43,495 nucleotides of DNA. It comes from Verrucomicrobia bacterium SCGC AAA164-M04. GTDB lineage: Bacteria; Verrucomicrobiota; Verrucomicrobiae; Verrucomicrobiales; Akkermansiaceae. Below are positions 1 to 8,065 of the stretch, piece by piece (the stretch's first letter is position 1; the number at the start of each line of letters is the position of its first letter). The notes under the pieces are model-generated. The model made no database searches and had not been told where the DNA came from. It saw nothing but the letters and a program-made list of their open reading frames with translations. A program made the translations under genes and the position numbers. The stretch is from positions 1 through 43,495 of the forward strand of contig KB912093.1 in assembly GCA_000383735.1 (NCBI GenBank). The letters run 5' to 3'.

Positions 1-125
1 CTTTGTTCCGGGCTTCACCGATCATGGGTGACTTGGGGAGATTTTTCATGGTTGTTTTGGCCGGTAACCAAAGTCACCGTAGAAAAGCTTTTCCAAATGT
101 ATGTGCAATTGTCCATAGTTTCTCT

Positions 126-1034
126 ATGAAACCACTGATTTTGATACTCGGATTGCTCACTGTGGCTGCCCCGGCGCATGCTCAGGCGGTAAATGGCGCC
201 CAAACTCCGGGGAAATTGCGGGAGGTTTATAATAACTGGCGTGCCTCCATGGTGCGCAAAGATGCTGGCTTATGGAAGCGCTACACTTCGACGACGAAGC
301 AGATTAAGGTGCGCAACCGGATCTGGAGCGAACGCCGTCCGTTTCCTCAGACAGTTTTCGCCTCGCCGATTGCGCCCCCGGACATTGGGAAGCTCCAAGC
401 GATGAGAGTGCGGGCGCAAGGTCGCACCGCCAAGTCCACTTACTTTGGTAAGGTCGATTTTGGAATTGGAGGGGAACCCACCGACAATCTTTTTGTTATT
501 TCGTACGTTCGCGAAGGAGACGGGTGGAAATACCATGGTGGCGAGTTTGTGAACCTGGGAGCGCTCCCGACAGTTCGGCAACAACTTGCGGCGGGTAATA
601 AGGAGTTCCTTGATGGGGAAGATTTCTTTCCAAACGGAGTTCCAGAGGCTACGCCGTTTGCGATTCGAGGACCTGTTAAATATATCGCCAAGGCCTATGT
701 CTTTTGTCCCGGCCGCGAGGTGAAACTTTTGATCAACAGGAAGTCGAGGCACATCTTCCAAAATACCAAGAGGGCGGATGTCGTTGTTGGTGGAGCGATT
801 GATGGAATGAACGAGTTGCAGTTCTCCATTAAAGACCTTCCGGGCGGGAACGCGAAGGCTCCCATTTCAATTCGTGTTTATCTGATGTCGGAAGTAAATG
901 GTGTGAAACCATTGAAGCCTCTTGAATATCAAATTGACGAGGAGCAAGCTGAAGGGGAAGAAAGACCAAAAGAGTCCGGCACTCTAAACTTTAATCTTAG
1001 CCCTGAAATGGTTAAGAAGCTGAAAGGCCGCTAG
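126..1034 (+). CDS. Secreted protein of unknown function upstream of cdaA
   Basis: A 302-residue protein from the ATG at 126, chosen because it begins directly with a signal peptide (MKPLILILGLL then a run of Ala ending APAHAQA), so the mature protein should be periplasmic or outer-membrane associated. The longer frame back to position 3 only adds residues without signal-peptide character. Residues about 25-130 hold a W-x-x-Y region and a VISYVREGDGWKYHGGEF stretch, which loosely recalls NTF2/SnoaL-like folds; this is a guess. The rest is probably beta-rich. It ends 18 bases before cdaA on the same strand, so the two may be co-transcribed. I do not recognise the family and assign no function. 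Confidence 0.7.
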   Translation: MKPLILILGLLTVAAPAHAQAVNGAQTPGKLREVYNNWRASMVRKDAGLWKRYTSTTKQIKVRNRIWSERRPFPQTVFASPIAPPDIGKLQAMRVRAQGRTAKSTYFGKVDFGIGGEPTDNLFVISYVREGDGWKYHGGEFVNLGALPTVRQQLAAGNKEFLDGEDFFPNGVPEATPFAIRGPVKYIAKAYVFCPGREVKLLINRKSRHIFQNTKRADVVVGGAIDGMNELQFSIKDLPGGNAKAPISIRVYLMSEVNGVKPLKPLEYQIDEEQAEGEERPKESGTLNFNLSPEMVKKLKGR

Positions 1035-1052
1035 GTTGAAAAAAGTATCGTT

Positions 1053-1898
1053 GTGGATTTGATAGGAATTATAATGGAGAACTGGCGTGCTGGGGTGGAG
1101 GTCCTAGTGCTCTGGATTCTTATCTATCAAACATACCGTGTTTTCCGGGCTACTCGCGGCGCGCGAATCCTGGTTGGTCTGACCGTGGTGATTATTTTGA
1201 TGACGCTAGCTTCTCAGATCCTTGATCTAAAGGTGATCGAATGGATTATCAAAAGCGCTGCCGCAGTTTTGGCTTTTGCCCTTTTAATTATTTTTCAACC
1301 CGAACTTAGAAACGGCCTCGCTAGATTGGGAAGCACGAATCTGTTTTCGTTTTCGACGAGCCAGCAGAAAATCTTTTTGGATGCTCTCACCGAGGCCGTG
1401 ATGAAGCTTTCCAAAAAGCGTTTTGGAGCTCTTTTTGCGATCGAGAGAGGGATTGAACTCAGCGAATATGAGAGAACGGGAGTTGTGATTGATAGTGCCA
1501 TCTCAGTGGAGTTAGTGGCTACTGTTTTTCATCCTAAGACCGCACTGCACGACGGTGGAATGATTTTAAAGAAAGAAAGGATCGCTTCAGCAGCGTGTAT
1601 CTTTCCGGTGAGTCAGAAGCAGCTTTCTGATCGTTCGCTAGGGCTTCGTCATCGTGCCGGATTTGGCATCACCGAAGAGACCGATGCGGTCGCGGTGATT
1701 GTGAGTGAAGAGACAGGCGCGATTTCGATTGTAGTGGAAGAGAAAATCTACCGAAACCTTTCCGAAGACGAATTCCGCGAAAAACTAGAAGAAATTTTTC
1801 TAATCCATGGAGAAGTACATAAAGAAATGGCTGCTGAGGAATTGGACGGTGAAGATCGCCGCTCTGACTCTGGCGATCGCGATCAGATATCTGATTGA
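1053..1898 (+). CDS. cdaA: Diadenylate cyclase CdaA (c-di-AMP synthase)
   Basis: Membrane-bound DisA_N enzyme that condenses two ATP into c-di-AMP, a second messenger for osmotic and cell-wall control. Three hydrophobic helices lie at about residues 13-29, 39-56 and 66-81, followed by FQPELRNGLARLG, a hallmark of the CdaA/DacA branch. The catalytic domain carries LHDGG (165-169) and the ATP-binding RHR (199-201) before VSEETGAIS. The family's usual DGA motif reads DGG here. Length 281 is normal. Two starts are possible: GTG 1053, or ATG 1074, which has AGGA about 7 bases upstream and removes seven residues; I give the longer form. A 51-residue gene overlaps its 3' end, and bioD follows. Confidence 0.92.
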   Translation: MDLIGIIMENWRAGVEVLVLWILIYQTYRVFRATRGARILVGLTVVIILMTLASQILDLKVIEWIIKSAAAVLAFALLIIFQPELRNGLARLGSTNLFSFSTSQQKIFLDALTEAVMKLSKKRFGALFAIERGIELSEYERTGVVIDSAISVELVATVFHPKTALHDGGMILKKERIASAACIFPVSQKQLSDRSLGLRHRAGFGITEETDAVAVIVSEETGAISIVVEEKIYRNLSEDEFREKLEEIFLIHGEVHKEMAAEELDGEDRRSDSGDRDQISD

Positions 1899-1962
1899 TC
1901 TCCACCTCCAGAGTAACATAGACGCCTTTAATAAAACCAGCACCGAGCAATCAGCCCGATGA
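1807..1962 (+). CDS. 51-residue membrane protein, possible minimal CdaR/YbbR
   Basis: A small frame from ATG 1807 to TGA 1960-1962. It begins inside the 3' end of cdaA in another frame and ends in an ATGA overlap with bioD. The peptide starts MEKYIKKWLLRNWTVKIAAL: a basic amphipathic start, an R-N-W turn, then a hydrophobic segment (about residues 16-30) and a polar tail of about 20 residues. The LLRNW + hydrophobic helix pattern is what the N-terminus of CdaR/YbbR proteins looks like, and cdaR normally follows cdaA directly. CdaR is the membrane regulator of CdaA, usually with several extracytoplasmic YbbR domains; here none follow. Seen: position, overlaps, composition. Inferred: relation to CdaR. 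It may be a decayed cdaR kept for translational coupling to bioD, or a genuine mini-regulator. Confidence 0.6.
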   Translation: MEKYIKKWLLRNWTVKIAALTLAIAIRYLIDLHLQSNIDAFNKTSTEQSAR

Positions 1963-2600
1963 AGCTGGAGCAGTGGAGTGGGCTACTTGTGACAGGAACT
2001 GACACCGGAATTGGTAAGACTTGGGTGTCGGCTCTCATTATTGAAGAGTTGCGAAAGAAAGGAGTGGAGGCAGTTGGCTTGAAGCCGGTGCTGAGCGGGT
2101 CACGTGAGGACGCTGAGCGACTTTGGGAAGCGAGCGGGGGGACGCTGGATCTCGATGTTATTAATCCTTGGTGGTATCAAACACCGGCAGCCCCTCTCGT
2201 GGCTTCTAGGATCGAAGGTTCGCCTTTGGAAGTTGAGCCCATGGTGGAATACATTCACAAAATACAAGGCGCCCACGATTTCACTCTCGTTGAAGGGGTG
2301 GGTGGATGGGAGGTTCCGATGGGCGAAGGGTTCTCTTTTGAGGACTATGCAAGGGCTTTGGGCTTTCCTGTAATGGTGGTTGCCGCTAACTGGCTGGGAA
2401 CGATCAATCACACTCTTTTGACGGTAAAAGCGATACAAGCCGCTGGCTTGGACTGCATTGGTGTTATTTTAAATCACCTTGAAGCTGAGCGCGATGTCGC
2501 GGCGACAACAAATCGGACGATACTAGAAGAATTGTGTCCGGTGCCTATTATTGGAGAGGTGCTTACCGATGCCGATTGGATTGACTGGATTGATTCATAA
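1959..2600 (+). CDS. bioD: Dethiobiotin synthase BioD
   Basis: ATP-dependent dethiobiotin synthetase, which closes the ureido ring of 7,8-diaminopelargonate with CO2 in the penultimate step of biotin synthesis. The P-loop is GTDTGIGKT (residues 13-21), followed by the substrate-binding LKPV (Lys42), then NPWWYQTPAAPLVAS and VEGVGGW (111-117), all in family order. At 213 residues it is slightly short but complete. The start ATG at 1959 lies in an ATGA overlap with the preceding 51-residue gene, so translation is probably coupled. No bioA, bioB or bioF is nearby, so bioD here is detached from a biotin operon. Cytoplasmic. Confidence 0.93.
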   Translation: MKLEQWSGLLVTGTDTGIGKTWVSALIIEELRKKGVEAVGLKPVLSGSREDAERLWEASGGTLDLDVINPWWYQTPAAPLVASRIEGSPLEVEPMVEYIHKIQGAHDFTLVEGVGGWEVPMGEGFSFEDYARALGFPVMVVAANWLGTINHTLLTVKAIQAAGLDCIGVILNHLEAERDVAATTNRTILEELCPVPIIGEVLTDADWIDWIDS

Positions 2601-2677
2601 AGTGAGAAAAACTGAAAAAAGAAAGCTCACTCCAACTACTAAGGAAGAGCCTGTCTTGGCTTGATGCGAAGGATAGC

Positions 2678-3913
2678 TCAAAAAGGTCGCACTTCAGTCA
2701 CTTCTTCGATGCGAAAGAAGACGCGGGTTCTACCGGAAATTTCAGGAAAGTCAGTCAGATCAAACTGAGTCGTGGTGGTCTCGCCGTCGTCGCCTACGAC
2801 CCCATCATCAAGATCAAAGTCCCAATCTTTCAAATCAGGGGAGAAGCGGACTGCATAAAGCCGTCCAGGGCGAGAGTTCCACGTTAAGCTAAGCGTTGTG
2901 CCTTCAGCATTGGTCGCATAGTCAACTGCGGTGATCGTTAGTTCGGCCGACGGAGCCCCAACAGTCACCGTTCCTTCACCGATGATCCATGCTTCATTAT
3001 TGTCATAAGTTCCGATAGGAACTTCGGAAAAAATTCCTGTTCCCTCTAAGTCGGTGAATAGCAAGCCTTCGCCAATCGCCTCGTTGACGCCGCGATCTAG
3101 ACTTAGAACACCCTTGGCTCCAATAAAGACGGTCGTGGCATTATCGTCGATCGCACCTTCTCCAAAAGCAGCGTTCCCGGTGATCCGAAGCGACGCGATT
3201 CCTCCTCCTGCGCCGGCTCGTCCCTCAAGTGTCAGCATTGAAGCTTGTCCGAACGCTCCTTCTTTATCCGCAACCCAGTAACTCGGCTGTGGTTCGTCAG
3301 CTTTGTTATTTTGATTAAAGAGACGGATTTTTCCAGTGATTGTGTTGGGAGTGTCCCCGGTAATAGTAATGAGCTCGTCCTCGTCTACACCGTCGGAGAA
3401 GCCACCACTTCGTGACAATAAAAGGCTCCCAGGGCCGCTGATTACGCCGCTGATGGTGATTGAGCGATCTCTTTCGGCTCGAATATGAAAGGGCTCGGGT
3501 GATTCAAGGCATTCCACTTCGCCGAAGGTGAACGCTCTCATTTTTAGAACAATATCTTGGTTGCCAGTTCCCGTTCCAATAACCTTCCCAACTGAAACGA
3601 GGGAGGCTGGAGAACTTTCCTCGGTGAGGCGAGTGGAGTTATTGGCCAAAGCGGAACGATTGATGATGGCTGTGTCTGCCCCATCGGGATAGCCGTTATT
3701 GCCATCGTCTTCTCCACTTACCAATTTCCAGTTTGCTGCCGTGCCCCATTGTTGTTGGAAGGTCTGTCCATCGTCGGTAGGCTTACCTACGCTTTCGCCG
3801 GCGTTGGCTATGTTAAATTCAAAAATTGCGGCTGGAGCATACTGAGAAAAGAGACTGAGGGATGATAATGCGACGGCAAAGCTGATCCCGTTTTTTGGAA
3901 ATTTAGTGGTCAT
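2678..3913 (-). CDS. Secreted beta-rich protein, autotransporter-passenger-like
   Basis: A 411-residue protein with a signal peptide (about residues 1-29, ending APAA). The N-terminal part has the GTAANWK / GYPDGADTAIINRS pattern found in the autotransporter-associated beta-strand proteins that are abundant in Verrucomicrobiota. The middle is Gly/Thr/Asp-rich and low in Cys, consistent with a beta-helix. The C-terminus (about 320-411) includes TWNSRPGRLYAVRFSPDLKDW, a small beta-sandwich-like tail common on secreted proteins of this phylum. There is no recognisable outer-membrane barrel or PEP-CTERM anchor. Substrate and role are unknown; a cell-surface or exported function is an inference. 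It stands alone on the minus strand between bioD and the photolyase gene. Confidence 0.7.
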   Translation of the reverse strand: MTTKFPKNGISFAVALSSLSLFSQYAPAAIFEFNIANAGESVGKPTDDGQTFQQQWGTAANWKLVSGEDDGNNGYPDGADTAIINRSALANNSTRLTEESSPASLVSVGKVIGTGTGNQDIVLKMRAFTFGEVECLESPEPFHIRAERDRSITISGVISGPGSLLLSRSGGFSDGVDEDELITITGDTPNTITGKIRLFNQNNKADEPQPSYWVADKEGAFGQASMLTLEGRAGAGGGIASLRITGNAAFGEGAIDDNATTVFIGAKGVLSLDRGVNEAIGEGLLFTDLEGTGIFSEVPIGTYDNNEAWIIGEGTVTVGAPSAELTITAVDYATNAEGTTLSLTWNSRPGRLYAVRFSPDLKDWDFDLDDGVVGDDGETTTTQFDLTDFPEISGRTRVFFRIEEVTEVRPF

Positions 3914-4100
3914 GTTCTATGAGCTATTTTGAAAACCGAACATCTTGGTGATATCGAATCAGTTTTCTTTGGCAAGTCTGGTAATAAGATCAATTAGGAC
4001 TGGGCCCTAGAACTTTTAAAATTCACCCAAGATAGCTTCAAGGGTTGGTGAATTAGCCCTTGTGGGGGGGGATTACGATATTCCCTAGAGAACTTTCTCT

Positions 4101-5588
4101 TTAACCAAAATGCTTCTTGATGAAATCTTCAGCATTTTCGCGATGAGTTGCTCTTTTTTCATCAGGCATTTTATCGAGGAGGCGCACCATCATAGATAGT
4201 CGATACTGAGAGGCGAAAAATTCGCGGTGGTCTTCGATGAAGGTCCAGTAGAGACCATCCCATGTCTTACACCAATCTCCCTTGGGGAAGTCAGACATCT
4301 TTCGGATGTAGTTGGAGCCGGAGAGATAGGGTTTGGTTGAAAAGATACCGCCGTCTGCGAATTGTGACATCCCGTAAACATTTGGAACCATGACCCAATC
4401 GTAGGCATCGATGAAGAGCTCCATGAACCATTTGTAAACAGCGTCCGGGTGGATCCGGCAAAGAAGCATGAAATTCCCAAGCACCATAAGGCGCTCAATG
4501 TGGTGGGTGTAGCCATCTTCGAGTAGGGTCTGAATCGTGTGGTCAATTGGTTCAATTCCGGTGGTGCCATCGTAAAAGGCAGGTGGCATTTCTCGGGTAA
4601 AATTCCAGAAGTTTTCTTTCCGTTCCATGACACCGTGATGGAGGTAAATGATGCGCATAAATTCCCGCCACCCGATGATTTGTCGGATGAACCCTTCAAG
4701 TGAATTCAAAGGGATTTCAGGGTTTTTTTCAGCAGCATCGAGGGCGGCATCGATGATTTCCTGAGGAGTGATAAGACCTATGTTAAGTGGCGGCGTGAGC
4801 ACCGAGTGGAATATGACACGAACCCGGGTCGAAATTGCATCCTCATAGTCGCCGAAGAGCTCGAAGCGGTTCTCAAAAAATAAGGACATCGCGTGGAGTG
4901 CTTCTTGACGAGTAGAGGGGTAATTGAAATTTTCTCGTATTCCGGGGGCATCAGGAAATCGTTCCTTGATCCACTTTTGAGCGGCAGATACCACCTGATC
5001 TAGTGGGGCTGAATAAGGTTCAGGAACGGGTTGTTTTTTGGGAAGTTTTTTGCGGTTTTCGGTATCAAAAGACCACTTGCCTCCAACGGGTTTTCCATCC
5101 TTTTCAAGAAGTATATTCATGCGTTTTCGCTGGGCTTCGTAAAAGGTCTTCATGAAGGGCTTCTTCATGCCGCCCATGACATCTTCTATCCAATCATCGG
5201 GGGAGAGGAACATCGGAGAAGGGAGTTTTTCTAAGGTAAGGCCCCTTTTGTCAGCAAAGCGTTTTAGGCGCCGCTCAATTAGGAAGTCGACGGTGTCCAC
5301 GTAAACTAGGGTTTCGGTTTCCCGTGGGGTATGTTCCTCGAGAAGAAGGTCGGTTCTGGTTTTCACCTCGGGAAGTTCAAGATAGGTGAGGTCCTCCTTG
5401 CCTTGAGCCCAGTGCCGCATGCTGGCGCGATGGAGGATCAGCTTTTTCGCGTGAAATTTAAGAGGTTGTTCCGAGTCGGTGCCGAAAAAAAGAGGATCTT
5501 CGATAAGCAGAATTGGTCGATCTTGTTCAAGAGCGGGATGGTCTTGGAAAAGTTGGTGGGGGAAAACAAGAGCGATTGATTGTGACAT
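4101..5588 (-). CDS. Cryptochrome/photolyase family protein (PhrB-like branch)
   Basis: A 495-residue flavoprotein related to the PhrB/(6-4) branch of the photolyase-cryptochrome family, likely repairing UV photoproducts in DNA or sensing light. The N-terminal half has the branch's VFPHQLF start and the GGKWSFDTENRKKLPK segment. The C-terminal FAD-binding half has SLEGFIRQIIGWREFMR, LMVLGNFMLL, DAYDWVMVPNVYGMSQFADGG and STKPYLSGSNYIRKMSDF. The PhrB-type [4Fe-4S] cluster needs four Cys, three of them after the MSDY region. Here that stretch reads MSDFPKGDWCKTWDGLYW with a single Cys, so the cluster is probably absent, as in a subgroup I recall from other bacteria. Start chosen at Met 5588 (MSQSIALVF) because the 11 extra upstream residues do not look conserved. 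Confidence 0.85.
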   Translation of the reverse strand: MSQSIALVFPHQLFQDHPALEQDRPILLIEDPLFFGTDSEQPLKFHAKKLILHRASMRHWAQGKEDLTYLELPEVKTRTDLLLEEHTPRETETLVYVDTVDFLIERRLKRFADKRGLTLEKLPSPMFLSPDDWIEDVMGGMKKPFMKTFYEAQRKRMNILLEKDGKPVGGKWSFDTENRKKLPKKQPVPEPYSAPLDQVVSAAQKWIKERFPDAPGIRENFNYPSTRQEALHAMSLFFENRFELFGDYEDAISTRVRVIFHSVLTPPLNIGLITPQEIIDAALDAAEKNPEIPLNSLEGFIRQIIGWREFMRIIYLHHGVMERKENFWNFTREMPPAFYDGTTGIEPIDHTIQTLLEDGYTHHIERLMVLGNFMLLCRIHPDAVYKWFMELFIDAYDWVMVPNVYGMSQFADGGIFSTKPYLSGSNYIRKMSDFPKGDWCKTWDGLYWTFIEDHREFFASQYRLSMMVRLLDKMPDEKRATHRENAEDFIKKHFG

Positions 5589-5690
5589 GCGCGACCATCG
5601 TGCAAGCGGGGTGATACGCAACCACCATCACGCCTTCCATCAGGCACACTTCACCATTTCAGATGGAACTCATTCCAAATAAGTGTCCCT

Positions 5691-6491
5691 TTATGGTAGA
5701 CTCACCAGACTTCGTTTGCGTTTCTTGAAACGGCAAAGATGGGTAAATCCGGCTTCTTTGATTAACCGAAGACCTTTGTCAAAATCACGGGCTACTTCAG
5801 ACGGGTGGTGAGCGTCTGAAGAGAGAGTGATGGGCACCTTCGCCTCGGCAGCCAACAAAAGAAATTCCTCCGAAGGGTACTGCTCTGCGCAGGGTTTGTG
5901 GAACCCGGCGGTATTGAGTTCAATGGCAATTTTTTCATCGGAAAGGGCTTCGATCACCGGGTCGTAAAATCGGCGAAGATCTCCACCGGGCCGATAAGAG
6001 AATTTTTTAATGAGATCAGGGTGGCCGAGAAAGTCGAAGAGTCCAGAGCGAGCCATTTTGGTGTATTCGTCCCAGTAGCTTGTCCAGACCTCATCAACAT
6101 CGGTTTCGGCCCAACGACCTAGCCATTTAGGATTATCAAAGTCCCACTTTGCTCCGAGGTAGTGGATGGATCCGATAAGGTAATCCCAATCGTATAGTGA
6201 GGCTAGGTGTTCGATCCAGTCTCCACAATTGGGGAGCCAGTCACATTCGAGTCCGGCACGAACGGGCAGTTTCTTTCGCGCATGCTTTTGGGCGCGGGCA
6301 ATCCAGTCGAAGTATTGAGGAAGGTGTTCCTCTAACATGCGCCAATCATCAAAAGGCTCGGGAGCTTGCGGAGCATGATCGGAAATTCCGTATTCAGCGA
6401 GGTTTGCAGCGATAGCTTGGTCGATATAGTCTTCCGGATTGCCTTCGGCATGCTGGCAAAGAGGAGTATGAGTGTGGTAATCTGCGAGCAT
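5691..6491 (-). CDS. PHP-family histidinol-phosphatase
   Basis: A 266-residue PHP-domain metal-dependent phosphoesterase of the HisJ/HisK type, expected to hydrolyse L-histidinol phosphate in histidine synthesis. Metal-ligand motifs appear in order: DYHTHTPLCQHAEG at the N-terminus (residues 4-17), YGISDHAP, GLECDW, DYLIGSIHYL, FDFLGHPDLIKK, IELNTAG and ITLSSDAHHP near the end. Start Met 6491 places the first ligand motif right at the N-terminus; the in-frame extension to 6557 runs into the opposing pta leader. No other his genes are present, and PHP phosphatases vary in substrate, so the exact substrate is an inference. It is divergent from pta, whose start is only 71 bases away. Confidence 0.82.
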   Translation of the reverse strand: MLADYHTHTPLCQHAEGNPEDYIDQAIAANLAEYGISDHAPQAPEPFDDWRMLEEHLPQYFDWIARAQKHARKKLPVRAGLECDWLPNCGDWIEHLASLYDWDYLIGSIHYLGAKWDFDNPKWLGRWAETDVDEVWTSYWDEYTKMARSGLFDFLGHPDLIKKFSYRPGGDLRRFYDPVIEALSDEKIAIELNTAGFHKPCAEQYPSEEFLLLAAEAKVPITLSSDAHHPSEVARDFDKGLRLIKEAGFTHLCRFKKRKRSLVSLP

Positions 6492-6562
6492 GGATGCTTT
6501 GGCGTTGTCGGTTGGGCTTTCTCTTACTAGGTTTCTTCCACGGGCGCAAAGCCTCACACGCC

Positions 6563-7612
6563 ATGTCTCATTTTTCCGAGCCCAATTCGTTTACCAAACC
6601 TCTTTTTGACCAACTGAAACGTCATCCTAAGCGGATCGTTTTCCCGGAAGGTGAGGATGAAAGGGTGTTGCGCGTTGCCGCTCGCTTTGTGGAGTTGGGG
6701 CTGGGAGTTCCTATCTTGCTTGGTGATCGCGATAAGATTTCTGCGTTGGGAAAGAATCTTGGTGTTTCCATGGACTTTGTTCGGGTAATTGATCCTGTGA
6801 AGTCGTCAGATTTCCAACTTTTCAGTAACCGACTTGAAAGAATCGAGCGTTATCGTGGAATTGTTGGTGTTGATGCTGAGGGAGTTGTTGCTAAACCACA
6901 TTATTTTGCGGCTATGATGGTTCAATATGGTCAAGCAGACGCCTGCCTCGGAGGAAATCTGACCGAGCCAGCTGGTGTTTTCCGGCCGCTTCTTCATTTA
7001 ATAGCGCCTGATCCAAAGGTTTCCAAGGTTTTTGCGGTCACCGCGATGACTTCCGATAGCCTCGCAAATTTTGGGCGTGATGGCGTCTTGTTTCTTGCTG
7101 ACACCGGTCTAATTCCCGATCCGGAAGTCGATGATCTTGCAAGTATTGCTGCAGAGACTGGGATGCTGGCATACCACCACATGGGTCGCAGAGTTCGGGT
7201 TGCGATGCTGAGCCACTCCAATCATGGGAGCTCACGCAGTGATTCCGCACTTCGAATGGTCGCAGCTACCGCTTCTGCAAGAGAAAAGGTCTCGTTGGAT
7301 GAATGTGTCATCGATGGCGAGATCCAGCTTGATGTGGCCCTCGATCCTGAAGTAGGGCCCCGCAAGCTGCCTGCGATCTCAAGAAGTGAACGTGCTGATG
7401 TCCTTGTGTTCCCTTCATTGGATGCTGCGCACATCAGTTCAAAAATTCTACGTCACCTCGGCGGAGCCAAATGCTATGGAAAATTGATCCGCGGTCTAAC
7501 TCGTCCGGCGGCGCAAGTCCCGCGAACTGCTACTGAGGAGATGATTCTGGGAACGGCTGCTGCACTGGGTGTTGAAGCTATTCAATACCGGCTCCTCCAT
7601 CCAAAAGGGTGA
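6563..7612 (+). CDS. pta: Phosphate acetyltransferase (PTA/PTB family)
   Basis: A 349-residue enzyme of the phosphate acetyl/butyryltransferase family, which interconverts acetyl-CoA and acetyl phosphate. Family signatures include RIVFPEGEDERVLRVA near the N-terminus, ADACLGGNLTEPAGVFRPLL, MLSHSNHGSSRSDSALRM and the C-terminal DGEIQLDVAL...AD(V)LVFPSLDAA region. The length fits the short single-domain class without the N-terminal regulatory domains of the E. coli enzyme. Start ATG 6563 (MSHFSEP) is preferred over the frame opening at 6494, which overlaps the opposing gene. No acetate kinase gene adjoins it, so acetate versus longer acyl substrates cannot be settled from context. Confidence 0.85.
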   Translation: MSHFSEPNSFTKPLFDQLKRHPKRIVFPEGEDERVLRVAARFVELGLGVPILLGDRDKISALGKNLGVSMDFVRVIDPVKSSDFQLFSNRLERIERYRGIVGVDAEGVVAKPHYFAAMMVQYGQADACLGGNLTEPAGVFRPLLHLIAPDPKVSKVFAVTAMTSDSLANFGRDGVLFLADTGLIPDPEVDDLASIAAETGMLAYHHMGRRVRVAMLSHSNHGSSRSDSALRMVAATASAREKVSLDECVIDGEIQLDVALDPEVGPRKLPAISRSERADVLVFPSLDAAHISSKILRHLGGAKCYGKLIRGLTRPAAQVPRTATEEMILGTAAALGVEAIQYRLLHPKG

Positions 7613-7689
7613 ATTTTTAAGGGCTCGCCTTGCCTCTTGAGGAACCAGGCACCTGAAAATGCTAATTACGCTAAATTGGCTGGAGGATT

Positions 7690-7705
7690 AGATTTCATGA
7701 AATCT
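7690..7705. repeat. 16-bp perfect palindrome between convergent genes
   Basis: AGATTTCATGAAATCT is identical to its reverse complement. It lies in the 102-base gap between the convergent 3' ends of pta and the HIT gene. It could be a protein-binding site or a weak bidirectional hairpin; no T-tract adjoins it. Confidence 0.4.
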
Positions 7706-7714
7706 CTGAATGTC

Positions 7715-8065
7715 CTAACCCGGGGGCCACTTGAGTTGGCGACCGGCTAAGAGATGTAAGTGAAGATGAGGAACCGCTTCTCCTCCATTTGAGCCGTTAT
7801 TGATGATGACCCGGAATCCGTCTTCGGAGTATCCTTCCCGACGGGCAATCTCGCCAACTGTTATCATCAGGTGACCGAGGAGATCACGATCATTAGGTTT
7901 CGCAACACCAATCCGGGCAATGGGTTTTTTGGGGATTAGGAGAAGGTGAACGGGGGCTTGTGGAGAAATGTCGCGAAAGCAGAGGCAGAGATCGTCTTCA
8001 TAAACGATTTCTGCAGGGATTTCCCGGGCGATGATTTTTTCAAAGAGAGTCGCTTCTTGGCTCAT
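7715..8065 (-). CDS. HIT-family (HinT-like) nucleotide hydrolase
   Basis: A 116-residue histidine-triad protein. The catalytic motif VPHLHLHLLAGRQ gives H100, H102 and H104, and the usual LFEKIIAREIPAEIVYEDD start and LKWPPG end are present, so it is full length. HinT-type proteins hydrolyse nucleoside phosphoramidates and aminoacyl-adenylates in the cytoplasm. Its ATG at 8065 overlaps the stop of the upstream gene by four bases (ATGA), making it the last gene of a nrdR - unknown - HIT operon. Confidence 0.92.
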   Translation of the reverse strand: MSQEATLFEKIIAREIPAEIVYEDDLCLCFRDISPQAPVHLLLIPKKPIARIGVAKPNDRDLLGHLMITVGEIARREGYSEDGFRVIINNGSNGGEAVPHLHLHLLAGRQLKWPPG

